From positions 1 to 53,237 of the forward strand of contig CAIOHT010000076.1 in assembly GCA_903858185.1 (NCBI GenBank): DNA of 53,237 nt, written 5' to 3'. Below, in pieces: positions 17,452-26,903 of the stretch (the stretch's first letter is position 1; each line of letters opens with the position of its first letter). Source of the stretch: an uncultured Caulobacterales bacterium (GTDB lineage: Bacteria; Pseudomonadota; Alphaproteobacteria; Caulobacterales; Caulobacteraceae). The position numbers and the translations under genes are program-made. Under the pieces are notes generated by a model. That model was not told where the DNA came from, did no database searches, and saw only the letters and a program-made list of their open reading frames with translations.

Positions 17452-18300
17452 ATGACCGCAACGACCCGCCTGGCGACCTATTTTCACATCCATCTCGTGT
17501 CCGACTCGACGGGCGAGACGCTGAACGCCATGGCCCGGGCGGTCTGCGCGCGGTTCACTGATATCCTGCCGATCGAGCACATCTATGCCCTGGTCCGCTC
17601 CGCCCGCCAGCTGGAGCGCGCCCTCGAGGAAATCGCCGGCTCTCCCGGAGTCGTGATGCACACCATCATCGACCCGGCGCTGCGGTCTGCGCTGGAGGAG
17701 GGGTGCCGTCGGCACGAGATCCCCTGTATCGCCGCACTGGACCCGGTGGTCGCGGCCATGTCCCGCTACCTCGGTGCGCCGATCTCCAGCCGCGTCGGCG
17801 CCCAGCACACGCTCGACACCGACTATTTCAACCGTATGGAAGCCCTCAACTACGCCATGGGCCATGACGACGGCCAGGGCGGGCAGGATCTGGAACAGGC
17901 GGACGTCGTGCTGGTCGGCGTTTCGCGAACCTCCAAGACCCCGACCTGCATCTACCTTGCCCATCGCGGCGTGCGTGCGGCAAATCACCCGCTGGTGCCC
18001 GGGGCGCCGATCCCGCCCGCCCTGCTGGCGTTGAAGAAGACCCTGATCGTCGGCCTGATCGCTTCGCCTGACAGGCTGATCCAGATCCGGCGCAACCGGT
18101 TGCTGTCCCTGCACGAGAACCGCGAGAGCACCTATGTCGACCAGGACGCAGTCCGCGAGGAAATCATCGCCGCTCGGCGGCTGTTCGAGAAGATGGGCTG
18201 GCCAGTGATCGACGTGACACGCCGCTCGGTGGAGGAAACCGCCGCCGCGATCATCAACCTGCTGTCCGGCGGTCGCGGCCAGGTCGAGGTGCTCGGATGA
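17452..18300 (+). CDS. ppsR: Pyruvate, phosphate dikinase regulatory protein (DUF299 kinase/phosphorylase)
   Basis: Bifunctional serine/threonine kinase and Pi-dependent phosphorylase that switches PEP synthase or pyruvate phosphate dikinase off and on. The 282 residues begin with FHIHLVSDSTGETLNA, the DUF299 signature. The unusual P-loop GVSRTSKTP lies in the second half. ATG 17452 is chosen; ATG 17440 is also in frame and would add four residues (MKKV), and neither has an ideally spaced Shine-Dalgarno. This gene flanks Cori in Caulobacter. Its stop overlaps maf as ATGA. Confidence 0.93.
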   Translation: MTATTRLATYFHIHLVSDSTGETLNAMARAVCARFTDILPIEHIYALVRSARQLERALEEIAGSPGVVMHTIIDPALRSALEEGCRRHEIPCIAALDPVVAAMSRYLGAPISSRVGAQHTLDTDYFNRMEALNYAMGHDDGQGGQDLEQADVVLVGVSRTSKTPTCIYLAHRGVRAANHPLVPGAPIPPALLALKKTLIVGLIASPDRLIQIRRNRLLSLHENRESTYVDQDAVREEIIAARRLFEKMGWPVIDVTRRSVEETAAAIINLLSGGRGQVEVLG

Positions 18301-18893
18301 CCCGGATTATTCTTGCCTCGGGCAGCAAGGCGCGGGCTTCCGTACTCGCGGGGGCCGGGGTGACCTTCGAGGTGGCCATAGCCGGCGTTGACGAGGCCGC
18401 AGTGAAGACCGGCCTGCTGGCCCAGGGCAACGGGCCGCGCGAAGTTGCCGACGCCCTGGCCGAACTCAAGGCGGTACGGGTGTCGCGCAAACACCCCGGC
18501 GCCCTCGTGATCGGTGCTGACCAGACGCTCGATCTGGACGGACAACTGTTCGACAAGGCCGAAACCATGGCCGAGGCCCGCGACCGGCTGCAGCATCTGC
18601 GCGGCAAGACTCACAAGCTGCATTCGGCGGTGGTCGTCGCGCTCGACGGTGAGGCGATCTGGCGGGAGGTCCCCGCCGCGAAGCTGACGATGCGGCCGTT
18701 CACCGACGCCTTTCTCGATGATTTCCTGGCCAGGGGCGGCGAGGGCCTGCTGGGCTCGGTCGGTTGCTACCGGCTCGAGGACGACGGAGTGCAGCTGTTT
18801 TCCCGCATCGATGGCGACTATTTCACCATTCTCGGTCTGCCGCTGATGGGCCTGCTGGACCTGCTGCGCCGCTACGGAGCCCTGGTCCTGTGA
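18297..18893 (+). CDS. Maf-family nucleoside triphosphate pyrophosphatase
   Basis: House-cleaning enzyme that hydrolyses non-canonical or modified nucleoside triphosphates to monophosphates. The 198-residue product has the Maf start [28 protein letters not shown] with the conserved acidic residue, and [13 protein letters not shown]. Subfamily (dTTP/UTP versus m7GTP specificity) cannot be set with certainty. It overlaps ppsR by 4 bp and aroE by 4 bp (GTGA), so the ppsR-maf-aroE-coaE run reads as one translationally coupled operon. Confidence 0.92.
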   Translation: MTRIILASGSKARASVLAGAGVTFEVAIAGVDEAAVKTGLLAQGNGPREVADALAELKAVRVSRKHPGALVIGADQTLDLDGQLFDKAETMAEARDRLQHLRGKTHKLHSAVVVALDGEAIWREVPAAKLTMRPFTDAFLDDFLARGGEGLLGSVGCYRLEDDGVQLFSRIDGDYFTILGLPLMGLLDLLRRYGALVL

Positions 18894-19738
18894 GCGCGAT
18901 TACCGGGGCGGCGATGGTCGCCGGGATCATCGGCCGACCCGTGACCCATTCTCTCAGCCCGGTGCTGCACAACGCCTGGATCGAGGCGGCTGGCCTCAAC
19001 GCGGTCTATGCGCCGCTCGCCCCCCCGGCAGACGGCTTCCGCGCCCTGATCGACGGCCTGCGCGGCGGGGTTATCCGCGGCGTCAATGTCACCATTCCGT
19101 TCAAGGAAGCGGCGCTGGCCGCAGCTGATGAGCTCAGCGACCGGGCGCGACTGGCCGGTGCCGCGAACCTGCTGCTGTTTCGCGAGGACGGGTCTGTGTA
19201 CGCCGACAATACCGACGGTCTCGGCATGCTCGGCGCTCTCGACGTCCAGGCCCCGGGATTTGATCCTCGCGCCGGACCCGCTGTGATCATGGGCGCCGGC
19301 GGCGCGGCGCGCGGGGCGGCCGCGGCGCTGTTCCTCGCCGGGGCGCCGGAGATACGGATCGTCAATCGCTCGACCGACCGCGCCGAAGCGCTCGCCGCGG
19401 ATATCGGGCCCCCGGTCCAGACTGTCAGAGCGGAGGGTGCGCTGTCGGACGCAAATCTGATCGTGAACGCGACCTCCCTCGGCCTGGGCGGAGGCCCTGG
19501 ACCCGACATTGACCTCGCTCGCGCTCCGCTCAACGCGGTGGTTCTCGACATGGTCTACAAGCCGTTGCAGACCGAGTTCCTGGGCCGCGCGACGGCCCTG
19601 GGCCTGCGCACGGTGGACGGGCTGGAAATGCTGATCCGGCAGGCGGTTCCCAGTTTCGAGGCCTTCTTCGGCCGAACACCGCCCGCCGAGGTAGACGTCC
19701 GCGCCCTGGCCCTGAACGCTATCGGAGAGACCGCATGA
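18890..19738 (+). CDS. aroE: Shikimate dehydrogenase
   Basis: NADPH-dependent reduction of 3-dehydroshikimate to shikimate in aromatic amino-acid synthesis. The 282-residue product contains substrate-binding [17 protein letters not shown] with the catalytic lysine, NTDG, and the NADP loop MGAGGAARG. The start is GTG 18890, whose GTGA overlaps the maf stop. The first in-frame ATG (18914) would remove SAITGAA, which precedes the conserved VAGIIG in relatives. It overlaps coaE by 4 bp. Confidence 0.96.
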   Translation: MSAITGAAMVAGIIGRPVTHSLSPVLHNAWIEAAGLNAVYAPLAPPADGFRALIDGLRGGVIRGVNVTIPFKEAALAAADELSDRARLAGAANLLLFREDGSVYADNTDGLGMLGALDVQAPGFDPRAGPAVIMGAGGAARGAAAALFLAGAPEIRIVNRSTDRAEALAADIGPPVQTVRAEGALSDANLIVNATSLGLGGGPGPDIDLARAPLNAVVLDMVYKPLQTEFLGRATALGLRTVDGLEMLIRQAVPSFEAFFGRTPPAEVDVRALALNAIGETA

Positions 19739-20355
19739 TCACCGTCGGCCTGACCGGCTCCATCGGCATGGGCAAGTCCACCACCGCAGCGATGTTCGCC
19801 GCCGAAGGCGTGCCGGTCTACGACGCCGACGCTGAGGTTCATGCCCTGTACGCGAAGGGTGGCGCAGCGGTTGAACCCCTCGAGGCAGCTTTCCCCGGCG
19901 TGGTCGTCGATGGCGCCGTTGATCGCGCCAGGCTCAGTCATCTCGTCGTCGGCAAGCCCGATGAACTGAAGAAGCTGGAAGCGATCGTCCATCCGCTGGT
20001 CGGCGAAAGCCGGGTCGGCTTCTTCCAGAAGGCGGTGGCGGACGGCGCCGACATCGTCATTCTCGACATTCCCCTGCTGTTCGAAACCGGGGGCGAGAAA
20101 CGCATGGACGCCGTGGTGGTGGTCTCGGCCCCTGCCGACCTGCAGCGCGAGCGGGTGATGGCGCGGCCCGGGATGGACGAAGCCAAGCTTGACGCCATCC
20201 TCGCTCGCCAGATGGCCGACGCCGAAAAAAGAGCCCGCGCCCACTTCGTGATCGACACCGGCCAGGGTCTGGAGCACGCCCGGACGCAGGTCCGCGACGT
20301 GTTGGCGCGGCTGCGCGCGGGGCCGCTGGACGCGCTTGCCGAACGGGGTCAATGA
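19735..20355 (+). CDS. coaE: Dephospho-CoA kinase
   Basis: Last step of coenzyme A synthesis, phosphorylating the 3'-hydroxyl of dephospho-CoA. The 206 residues start with the P-loop [12 protein letters not shown] (5-16). The DADAEVH motif and the lid-region arginines (QRERVMAR) are present. ATG 19735 overlaps the aroE stop. A gap of 6 bp separates it from dnaQ. Confidence 0.96.
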   Translation: MITVGLTGSIGMGKSTTAAMFAAEGVPVYDADAEVHALYAKGGAAVEPLEAAFPGVVVDGAVDRARLSHLVVGKPDELKKLEAIVHPLVGESRVGFFQKAVADGADIVILDIPLLFETGGEKRMDAVVVVSAPADLQRERVMARPGMDEAKLDAILARQMADAEKRARAHFVIDTGQGLEHARTQVRDVLARLRAGPLDALAERGQ

Positions 20356-20361
20356 GAGCTC

Positions 20362-21063
20362 ATGGCGCGCCACATCGTCCTCGACACGGAGACTACCGGG
20401 CTTGATCCGCGAACCGGCCATCGGCTGATCGAGATCGCCTGCGTCGAGGTCGTGGACTACATGCCCACGGGAAAGCACTTCCACGAATACGTGCATCCCG
20501 ACCGGGAGATCGACCCCGACGCCGAGCGGGTGCACGGCATCAGCCTGGCGTCGCTGCACGGCAAGCCGCGCTTCCCAGAGATCGTCGACCGCTTTCTCGA
20601 GTTCGTCGGTGACGACCCGATTGTCGCCCACAACGCGCCGTTCGACCGGGGTTTCGTCAACGCCGAGCTGAACCGCTGCGGCCTCGCGCCGACCCGTGAG
20701 GACCAGTGGATCGACACCCTGGTGCTGGCCAAGAAGAAGTTCCCGGGGATGTACAACTCCCTGGACGCCCTCTGTAAGCGGATGAAAATATCGCTGGCGG
20801 CGCGCGACAAGCACGGCGCCCTGATCGACGCGGAACTGCTGGCGGCGGTCTATCTCGAGCTGCAGGGCGGCAAGGAGCGGGGCCTGGACCTGCATGCCGC
20901 CCCGGCGATCCGGACCATCGGTCCCTCGACCCTGGCCGCGCCTTATGGCCTGCGCACGCGACCGCTGGCGCCGCGCTCGACCGAGGCGGAAAGGACCGCG
21001 CACGAGGCCTTCGTGCGCGGAACCCTGAAGGACAAGGCTGTCTGGCTGAAGTTCGGCCTGTAG
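20362..21063 (+). CDS. dnaQ: DNA polymerase III epsilon subunit (proofreading exonuclease)
   Basis: 3'-5' proofreading exonuclease of the replicative polymerase. The 233 residues show the DEDDh family motifs: D8-x-E10 in VLDTETTGLD, HNAPFDRGF in the middle, and the final KHGALIDAELLA with His and Asp. It ends the plus-strand run that leaves the origin. It converges on secB with about 19 bp between stops. Confidence 0.97.
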   Translation: MARHIVLDTETTGLDPRTGHRLIEIACVEVVDYMPTGKHFHEYVHPDREIDPDAERVHGISLASLHGKPRFPEIVDRFLEFVGDDPIVAHNAPFDRGFVNAELNRCGLAPTREDQWIDTLVLAKKKFPGMYNSLDALCKRMKISLAARDKHGALIDAELLAAVYLELQGGKERGLDLHAAPAIRTIGPSTLAAPYGLRTRPLAPRSTEAERTAHEAFVRGTLKDKAVWLKFGL

Positions 21064-21082
21064 CCGAACCCCGATCCGGGAC

Positions 21083-21580
21083 CTAGGCTGCGCCGGTAAA
21101 GCCGCTCTGGCCCTGGGCCTTGCGCGCGGCGTAGACGCCCGCGAAGTCGATCGGGTCGAGCTGGAACGGCGGGAACCCGCCCTCGGCCGTGACGTCCGAG
21201 ATCAGTCGACGGGCGAACGGGAACAGATAGCGCGGGCACTCGATCATCAGCACCATTTCCAGTTCGCTGTCCGGAACGCCGGTGATCTGGAAGAGGCCGC
21301 CGTAGAGCAACTCGACGTGGAAGGCGACGCTGTCGCCGCGCTTGGCCTGGGCCGAGAGCTTCAGGTCGACCTCGAACAGACCGTCCGGGCGACCACGAGC
21401 GTTCATTTCCACGCCGATCTCGATCTGCGGCTGCAGGCCCTGGCCGTCTGCGCGCAGGGATTCCGGCGCGTTCGGATTCTCGAACGACAGATCGCGGGTG
21501 AACTGCGCGAGAATGCGGAAACCGGGCTGGGAGATGTCCGCGCCGTTCTCGGCGGGCGGGGTCATGGACGTGTCGCTCAT
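21083..21580 (-). CDS. secB: Protein-export chaperone SecB
   Basis: Tetrameric chaperone that keeps preproteins unfolded and delivers them to SecA. The 165-residue product has the SecB core [20 protein letters not shown], the central [11 protein letters not shown] and the C-terminal [15 protein letters not shown]. Start ATG 21580 (MSDTSM) is favoured; an upstream ATG at 21640 would add 20 residues and has no ribosome binding site. It is transcribed toward dnaQ and divergently from the Tim44-like gene. Confidence 0.95.
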   Translation of the reverse strand: MSDTSMTPPAENGADISQPGFRILAQFTRDLSFENPNAPESLRADGQGLQPQIEIGVEMNARGRPDGLFEVDLKLSAQAKRGDSVAFHVELLYGGLFQITGVPDSELEMVLMIECPRYLFPFARRLISDVTAEGGFPPFQLDPIDFAGVYAARKAQGQSGFTGAA

Positions 21581-21755
21581 AGGGAGATCGTGATCCTGAT
21601 CGTCAGTCTGACGGGCGCCCGGCGATAGCGGGCGGGACATGATGAAGGCGCGCTGCTATCACGCAGCCTGTGCCCACGCAATGTCGCGGCCCCTTACGCG
21701 GGCGTGATGCTCACCTATATTGCCCATTCATGATGTCAGCCGCGCCGGTCCCCCA

Positions 21756-22370
21756 GTGAGATTTTTCGAACTCATCATCTTCGCCTTTTTCGCCGCCGTG
21801 GTGCTGTACCAGCTCTACGCGGTGCTCGGTCGTCGCATCGGCCGCCAGCCGGAGGACGATCTGGCGGCAGCGCCAACGCCGCCCGAGGCCGATGGCCCCG
21901 CCGTGGCCGAAACCATCGCCCCCGAGAGCGCGGACCTGACCGGCCTTGGCGCCCTGCGAGCCGCGGACCCTGCCTTCAACATCCCGCACTTCCTCGCGGG
22001 CGCCCGCCAGGCCTACGAGATGATCGTCATCGCCTATGCGGCGGGCGACCATGCGACGCTGAAGAACCTGCTGGGTCCGGCGGTCATGGCGAGTTTCGAG
22101 GCCGGTATCGCCGCCCGCGAGGCCGAGGATCGTTCAGAGCGGATCGAATTTCTCCAGCCGCCCCGCGCCGATATCGACCGGATCGAGGTCGAGGCCGGCA
22201 TCGCCCGTGCGGTCGTCCGCTTCCTGGCCGAGTTCCGCTCGCGCACCAAGGGTCCCGAGGGCGAGGCGGTCGATGATCGTCGCACCGCCGAGCTCTGGAC
22301 GTTTGAACGCAATCTTAACAGCCGCGACCCCAACTGGACGCTTGTTCACGTGGACGCCGCGGAGGCGTAA
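21756..22370 (+). CDS. Tim44/TimA-like domain membrane protein
   Basis: 204-residue protein with one N-terminal transmembrane helix (FFELIIFAFFAAVVLYQLYAV). A Pro/Ala-rich linker follows, then a Tim44-like C-terminal domain from about residue 80 (FNIPHFLAGARQAYEMIVIAYAAGD, then WTFERNLNSRDPNWTL). In mitochondria Tim44 tethers the import motor; the bacterial homologues are inner-membrane proteins of uncertain function. The start is GTG 21756; a TTG at 21720 is in frame but would place charged residues before the membrane helix. Its stop overlaps mltA by one base. Placement next to secB is suggestive of envelope biogenesis. Confidence 0.88.
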   Translation: MRFFELIIFAFFAAVVLYQLYAVLGRRIGRQPEDDLAAAPTPPEADGPAVAETIAPESADLTGLGALRAADPAFNIPHFLAGARQAYEMIVIAYAAGDHATLKNLLGPAVMASFEAGIAAREAEDRSERIEFLQPPRADIDRIEVEAGIARAVVRFLAEFRSRTKGPEGEAVDDRRTAELWTFERNLNSRDPNWTLVHVDAAEA

Positions 22371-23530
22371 TGCGACTTCCCGTTACCGGCGTCCTGCTCG
22401 CCCTGGCCCTGTCGGCCTGTGCGACGCCGAAGGCCGGCGCGCCTGTCACGCTCCCGCCGTCGACTCCGGCCACCCCGCCGCCGCCTGTGGCGACCACACC
22501 GGCCGCTCCGGTTCCCTACGCCTTCGCCAGCCTGCCCGGCTGGGAGGCCGAGGATCACCGGGCGGCTCTTGACGCGTTTCGCACCACCTGCGGCGTCTCG
22601 CGCGATCAGGAGACGGCCGCCGTCTGTCGCCGTGCAAAGGCGCTGGGATCCTTGGACGCGGCCGGCGCGCGCGCCTTCCTGGAGACGAACTTCAGGCCCG
22701 AACCGGTCGGCGACACCGGGCTTCTGACCGCGTATTTCGCGCCGGTCTATGAGGCGTCGGAAAGCCGGCGCGGCCCTTTCAACATGCCGGTCCGGGCGCG
22801 GCCGGATGATCTGGTGATCACCGACCTCGCCGAGATCGACCCGACCGCCGCGCCTGGCCAGAAACTGGTCGGCCGGCTCGAGGACGGGCGGATGGAGGCC
22901 TATCCGGACCGTGAGACGATCGAGACCGAGGGCCTGGGCAAGGTGCTCGCCTGGATGCGGGCCGAGGACCTGTTCTTCCTGCAGATCCAGGGCTCCGGTG
23001 TGCTGGTGTTTCCGGACGGGACCCGGAAGCGGGCCGCTTTCGCCGCCCACAATGGCCGCCCCTTTACCGGGATCGCCCGGCCGATGCGCGAGAAGGGCCT
23101 CCTCAAGGACGCCGACACCTCCGGAGATGCGATCCGCAGCTGGCTGGCCCGCCATCGGGGCGCCGACGCCGACGCGATCATGCGACTTAATCCGCGCTAC
23201 GTGTTCTTCGCCCTCGCGGGCGATGACGATCTCGATCCGGTCGGCGCGGCCGGAATTCCTCTTCCCGCCGGTCGTGCGATCGCCGTGGACAACAGCCTTC
23301 ACCGCATGGGCGAACTGTTCTGGATTGACGCCAGCGCGCCGGTGCTGACCGGGGCCTTCCCGACGTACCGCCGTCTGGTCGTGGCCCTGGATACGGGGGG
23401 GGCGATCAAGGGCGAGGTGCGGGCCGATCTCTACATGGGTCGCGGCGACGAAGCCGGGATCGAGGCCGGTCGCGTGCGCCATGTGCTGAAGATGTACCGC
23501 CTCGTCCCCGTTTCGCCCGGGGGCTCGTGA
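22370..23530 (+). CDS. mltA: Membrane-bound lytic murein transglycosylase A
   Basis: Lipoprotein that cleaves peptidoglycan glycan strands, forming 1,6-anhydromuramic acid ends. The 386-residue product has a lipobox LSAC (Cys17) and a Pro/Ala linker. The MltA barrel domain follows (LLTAYFAPVYEAS, then FFLQIQGSGVL), and the C-terminal 3D domain carries the catalytic Asp region DTGGAIKGEVRADLY. The gene is 4 bp before the Smr gene and starts inside the Tim44 stop, so all three are one operon. Confidence 0.95.
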   Translation: MRLPVTGVLLALALSACATPKAGAPVTLPPSTPATPPPPVATTPAAPVPYAFASLPGWEAEDHRAALDAFRTTCGVSRDQETAAVCRRAKALGSLDAAGARAFLETNFRPEPVGDTGLLTAYFAPVYEASESRRGPFNMPVRARPDDLVITDLAEIDPTAAPGQKLVGRLEDGRMEAYPDRETIETEGLGKVLAWMRAEDLFFLQIQGSGVLVFPDGTRKRAAFAAHNGRPFTGIARPMREKGLLKDADTSGDAIRSWLARHRGADADAIMRLNPRYVFFALAGDDDLDPVGAAGIPLPAGRAIAVDNSLHRMGELFWIDASAPVLTGAFPTYRRLVVALDTGGAIKGEVRADLYMGRGDEAGIEAGRVRHVLKMYRLVPVSPGGS

Positions 23531-23534
23531 TCTC

Positions 23535-24041
23535 ATGTCGCGCAAGCTCAAGGCGGAAGAGGCGCATCTCTGGGGCCATGTGACGGCCACCGTGCGCCCG
23601 CTGCCCGGCCGCGCGACGCCGAAGGTGAAGCTGCCGCCCGTCGAGGCCGCACCGGCCCACCTGCCCCTGCCGAAGGCCCCGGTCGCGACGAAACCCCGGC
23701 CCGTTCGCCCGCCGGAAACCATCGAGCCCGGCCGGCACAAACGCATCGTGCGGGGACACGAGCCGCTCGAAGCCCGCATCGATCTTCACGGCATGACCCA
23801 TGACCGGGCGCGCGCGGCGCTGGAATCCTATGTGTTGCGCGTCTGGGATGAGGGTTGCCGCGAAGTGCTGGTGATCACCGGCAAGGGAACCCAGGGCGAC
23901 GGCGTCCTGCGGCGGTTCACGCCGGAATGGCTGGCCGCCCCGCCGCTGCGCGCGATCGTCGCCGGCGTCTCCCAGGCCCATCGCCGGCACGGCGGCGACG
24001 GCGCCCTCTATGTCGCCCTGAAACGAAAAGCGCGCGTTTGA
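23535..24041 (+). CDS. Smr/MutS2-domain protein
   Basis: 168-residue protein with a basic, proline-rich N-terminal half and a C-terminal Smr domain (about 78-160). The Smr signatures RIDLHGMTHDRARAALE and LVITGKGTQGDG are intact, the latter being the GKG loop. Smr domains act as DNA or RNA nicking endonucleases. In this stand-alone form, associated with mltA in Alphaproteobacteria, the target is not known. It ends the Tim44-mltA-Smr operon. Confidence 0.9.
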   Translation: MSRKLKAEEAHLWGHVTATVRPLPGRATPKVKLPPVEAAPAHLPLPKAPVATKPRPVRPPETIEPGRHKRIVRGHEPLEARIDLHGMTHDRARAALESYVLRVWDEGCREVLVITGKGTQGDGVLRRFTPEWLAAPPLRAIVAGVSQAHRRHGGDGALYVALKRKARV

Positions 24042-24111
24042 CCTCGCGTCATACTGGTTTGGCCGTTCCGTCGTCGCCATAGTCGGTTGTCCCCGCGGGC
24101 AGGTGAAGACA

Positions 24112-25620
24112 ATGGACCAACGCATACTCATCATTGGCGCCGGCATGGCCGGACTGTTTTCCGCTCTCGCCCTGGCCGGACCGGGCCGCCGGGTCGATGT
24201 TCTCGAGCGCGATCCGCCGACGCCGGCGGGCGGCGCGGACGAGGCGTTCAGCGACTGGAACCGGCGCGGCGTCGGCCATCTGCGCCACAGCCACGCCTTT
24301 CTCGCCCGCCTGCGCAATCTGGTTCAGGATCACCATCCGGCGCTGCTGGACGAACTGCGCGACGCCGGATGCCAGGAGATGAAATTCGCTGACGGGCTGC
24401 CCGCCGCCAGCCGGGATCGCTACCGTCCGGAGCCGGGCGACGAGATCCTGACCGTCATCACCAGTCGCCGCACGACGCTCGAAATGGTGATCCGCCGCTA
24501 TGTCGAGCGGATGCCGGGGGTCACGATCCACAGCAACGTCAATGTCACGGGTCTGCTCGGCGACCTCGACGCAGACGGCCGCTTCCTGGTCGAGGGGCTC
24601 CGGATCAGGGACGGCGAGGTTGACCGCGAGGAACGCGCCGACATCGTCATCGACGGTGCGGGTCGTCTGTCGCAGAGCTTCGACTGGCTGGCCGAGGCGG
24701 GCGTGACCTGGGACGAGGAGAGTGAGGACGCCGGCATCCTCTACTACACGCGCCACTGGCGCCTCCTGCCGGACCAGACACCACCCGAGCGCGGACCGGT
24801 GCCAGGCGCGGGCGACATGGGCTTCATCAAGTACGGCGTGTTCCCGGCCGATAACGGCTGTTTCTCGATCACCCTGTCGGTGCCCGAGATCGAGGAGACG
24901 CTTCGCCAGGCGGTGATGCGCCCGGAGATCTTCGACCATATCTGCCAACTGCTGCCGGGCGTCGCCCCGTGGATCGCCGCCGATCGCTCCGAGCCGGTCA
25001 GCAAGGTCTACGGCATGGGGGATCTGAAGAGCCGCTGGCGCTCGACGGTCAAGGACGGCAAGCCGATCGCGCTGAACCTGTTCTTCGCCGGCGATGGCCT
25101 CGCGCGCACCAATCCACTCTATGGCCGGGGCTGCTCGTTCGCGGCCATCGCGGCCTACATGATCCGTGACGCGCTCGCCGTCTCACCCGATCCCGCGGCG
25201 CGCGCCCTGGCCTATCAGGCGGCCGTCGATGACGGACTGCGCCCCTATTTCCGCGCCATGCGTGATCAGGACCGCCAGGCGATCCGCCGCGCGCGCAATA
25301 CGCTCGATCCGACCTACCGGCCCCGGCTGAAGGCGAAGCTGATGAAGAGTTTCGCCGAGGACGCCATCACCCCGGCGATCCGCTCCGACCCGGCCCTGTT
25401 GCGCGCCTTCATGCGCGGCTTCCATATGCTGGAGCCGTCAACGGCCTGGCTGAAACGCCCGGCGACCCTGGGCAGCGTGCTCGGAACCTGGATCACGCCG
25501 CGGGCGCTGAAGCAGAAATACTATCCGCCGAAGCTGGGTCCTGACCGGGCCGAGATGTTCGCGGCGCTCGAGTTGCCCGCGACGGCCGATGCGCAGCGGC
25601 TGGGGCTGATCGCGGCTTAG
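24112..25620 (+). CDS. FAD-dependent oxidoreductase (geranylgeranyl-reductase / monooxygenase-like)
   Basis: 502-residue flavoprotein of unassigned substrate. The FAD motif ILIIGAGMAGLFSALALAGPG starts at residue 5, with an acidic end-of-strand LERDPP. DGAGRLSQSFDWL is a DG-type motif of this superfamily. GDGLARTNPLYGRGCSFAAIAA is the second FAD-phosphate motif. AGGTGAAG precedes ATG 24112, which decides the start over GTG 24103. No signal peptide is seen. It is 70 bp after the Smr gene and may have its own promoter. The neighbours give no pathway hint. A repeat element follows its stop. Confidence 0.75.
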   Translation: MDQRILIIGAGMAGLFSALALAGPGRRVDVLERDPPTPAGGADEAFSDWNRRGVGHLRHSHAFLARLRNLVQDHHPALLDELRDAGCQEMKFADGLPAASRDRYRPEPGDEILTVITSRRTTLEMVIRRYVERMPGVTIHSNVNVTGLLGDLDADGRFLVEGLRIRDGEVDREERADIVIDGAGRLSQSFDWLAEAGVTWDEESEDAGILYYTRHWRLLPDQTPPERGPVPGAGDMGFIKYGVFPADNGCFSITLSVPEIEETLRQAVMRPEIFDHICQLLPGVAPWIAADRSEPVSKVYGMGDLKSRWRSTVKDGKPIALNLFFAGDGLARTNPLYGRGCSFAAIAAYMIRDALAVSPDPAARALAYQAAVDDGLRPYFRAMRDQDRQAIRRARNTLDPTYRPRLKAKLMKSFAEDAITPAIRSDPALLRAFMRGFHMLEPSTAWLKRPATLGSVLGTWITPRALKQKYYPPKLGPDRAEMFAALELPATADAQRLGLIAA

Positions 25621-25680
25621 GATTCCTTACCCAATGCGGGGCGGCGCATTTCGAGGAACGTCCCGCATTGTCTCTGATCC

Positions 25681-25784
25681 GTCTTCCCGGCGAAGGCCGG
25701 GATCCAGATCATGAAGCGCGCAACGTGGGCAATCAGAGCCAGAGACTGTCGGTGAATCTGGACCCCGGCCTTCGCCGGGGAGAC
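25681..25784. repeat. Bipartite inverted repeat, family A (REP-pair-like)
   Basis: Two 29-base arms (25681-25709 and 25756-25784) in inverted orientation match at 27 of 29 positions, separated by 46 bp. Each arm carries its own hairpin CCCGGC-GAAG-GCCGGG or a near copy. The element sits between the convergent FAD oxidoreductase and hisE genes. Similar CCGGCGAAGGCCGG units are, from memory, frequent in alphaproteobacterial intergenic DNA. It may act as a bidirectional terminator or RNA stabiliser. Confidence 0.8.
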
Positions 25785-25806
25785 GGATAACTGACATTCG
25801 GGAGCG

Positions 25807-26130
25807 TCAGGACGATCGCGAAGCCTTCTCCTCGATCCCGGATCGACCCTCTCTCGCTTCAAGCTTCACCGCAACTTCGTCCGGCGAGACCCCGGTCGCG
25901 ACCAGCAGGGCCAGCAGGTGGTAGATCACGTCGGCGGTCTCGGCGGCCAGGTGATCGCCATCGCCGGATTGCGCGGCCTCAACGGCCTCGCCCGCTTCCT
26001 CGATGAGCTTTCTGCCGGCCAGAACCGGGTCGGCCAGCAGCTTTGCGGTCCAGGAGGTCGACGGATCGCCACCCTTGCGGTTTTCGATCACCGCTTCCAG
26101 CCGGGCGATGACCTCGGACAGGCGGCTCAT
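25807..26130 (-). CDS. hisE: Phosphoribosyl-ATP pyrophosphatase
   Basis: Second step of histidine synthesis, hydrolysing phosphoribosyl-ATP to phosphoribosyl-AMP and pyrophosphate. The 107-residue all-helical MazG-type protein shows [13 protein letters not shown] and [13 protein letters not shown], carrying the metal-binding acidic residues. It is the last gene of the his operon, overlapping the hisF stop as ATGA, and is separate from hisI, which is not in this window. Confidence 0.95.
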   Translation of the reverse strand: MSRLSEVIARLEAVIENRKGGDPSTSWTAKLLADPVLAGRKLIEEAGEAVEAAQSGDGDHLAAETADVIYHLLALLVATGVSPDEVAVKLEAREGRSGIEEKASRSS

Positions 26131-26903
26131 GCGGCGATCTCCGTGACGCCGCGCATGGGGATGCCGGCGGCGGCCATGGCGCGCTTGGCCTGCGGGATCG
26201 AGACCTCGCCGAAGTGGAAAATCGAGGCGGCCAGCACCGCGTCGGCGCCGCCCAGCGTCACAGCCTCGACCAGATGCTGCGCATTGCCCGCACCGCCACT
26301 GGCGATGACCGGCACCGACACCGCGCCCGTGATCGCCCGCAGCATCGGCAGGTCGTAGCCGGTCTTGGCGCCGTCCCGGTCCATCGAGGTCAGCAGGATC
26401 TCGCCGGCGCCCTTCTCGACCGCGCGCGCAGCGTATTCGACGGCGTCGATACCCGTGTCGTTGCGGCCCCCGTAGGTGAAGATGTTCCAGCTGCCGTCCA
26501 GCCGCGCCTTGGCGTCAACCGCGACAACCACGCACTGCGAGCCGAAGGCGTCGGCCATCCGGGCGACCAGGTCGGGGTCCTCGACGGCGGCGGTATTGAT
26601 CGAGACCTTGTCCGCGCCCGCGCGCAGCAGCCGCCGCGCGTCCTCGACCGTCCGCACGCCGCCGCCGACCGAGACGGGCATGAAACAGACATCCGCGGTG
26701 CGCGCGATGACATCGAGGATCGCGCCCCGGCCTTCATGGCTGGCGGTGATGTCGAGAAACATCAGCTCGTCCGCCCCCGCCGCGTCATAGGCGGCCGCCT
26801 GCTCCACCGGGTCGCCGGCGTCGCGCAGCGCGACGAAGTTGACGCCCTTCACGACGCGGCCGTCCTTGACGTCCAGACAGGGGATGAGGCGAACCTTGAG
26901 CAT
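26127..26903 (-). CDS. hisF: Imidazole glycerol phosphate synthase cyclase subunit
   Basis: (beta/alpha)8-barrel subunit that combines ammonia from HisH with PRFAR to give imidazole glycerol phosphate and AICAR. The 258-residue product has [17 protein letters not shown] with the catalytic Asp11, the phosphate-binding SVGGGVRT, and [11 protein letters not shown]. The start overlaps the hisA stop by one base. Confidence 0.97.
   Translation of the reverse strand: MLKVRLIPCLDVKDGRVVKGVNFVALRDAGDPVEQAAAYDAAGADELMFLDITASHEGRGAILDVIARTADVCFMPVSVGGGVRTVEDARRLLRAGADKVSINTAAVEDPDLVARMADAFGSQCVVVAVDAKARLDGSWNIFTYGGRNDTGIDAVEYAARAVEKGAGEILLTSMDRDGAKTGYDLPMLRAITGAVSVPVIASGGAGNAQHLVEAVTLGGADAVLAASIFHFGEVSIPQAKRAMAAAGIPMRGVTEIAA

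Noticed and set aside
22348..22360. Degenerate parS-like GTTCACGTGGAC near the Tim44 stop
   Set aside because: The core CACGTG is present, but many flanking bases differ from the palindrome and it is far from the true pair.
22346..23779. Minus-strand frame opposite mltA
   Set aside because: MltA has a lipobox and conserved motifs on the other strand; this frame is low complexity.
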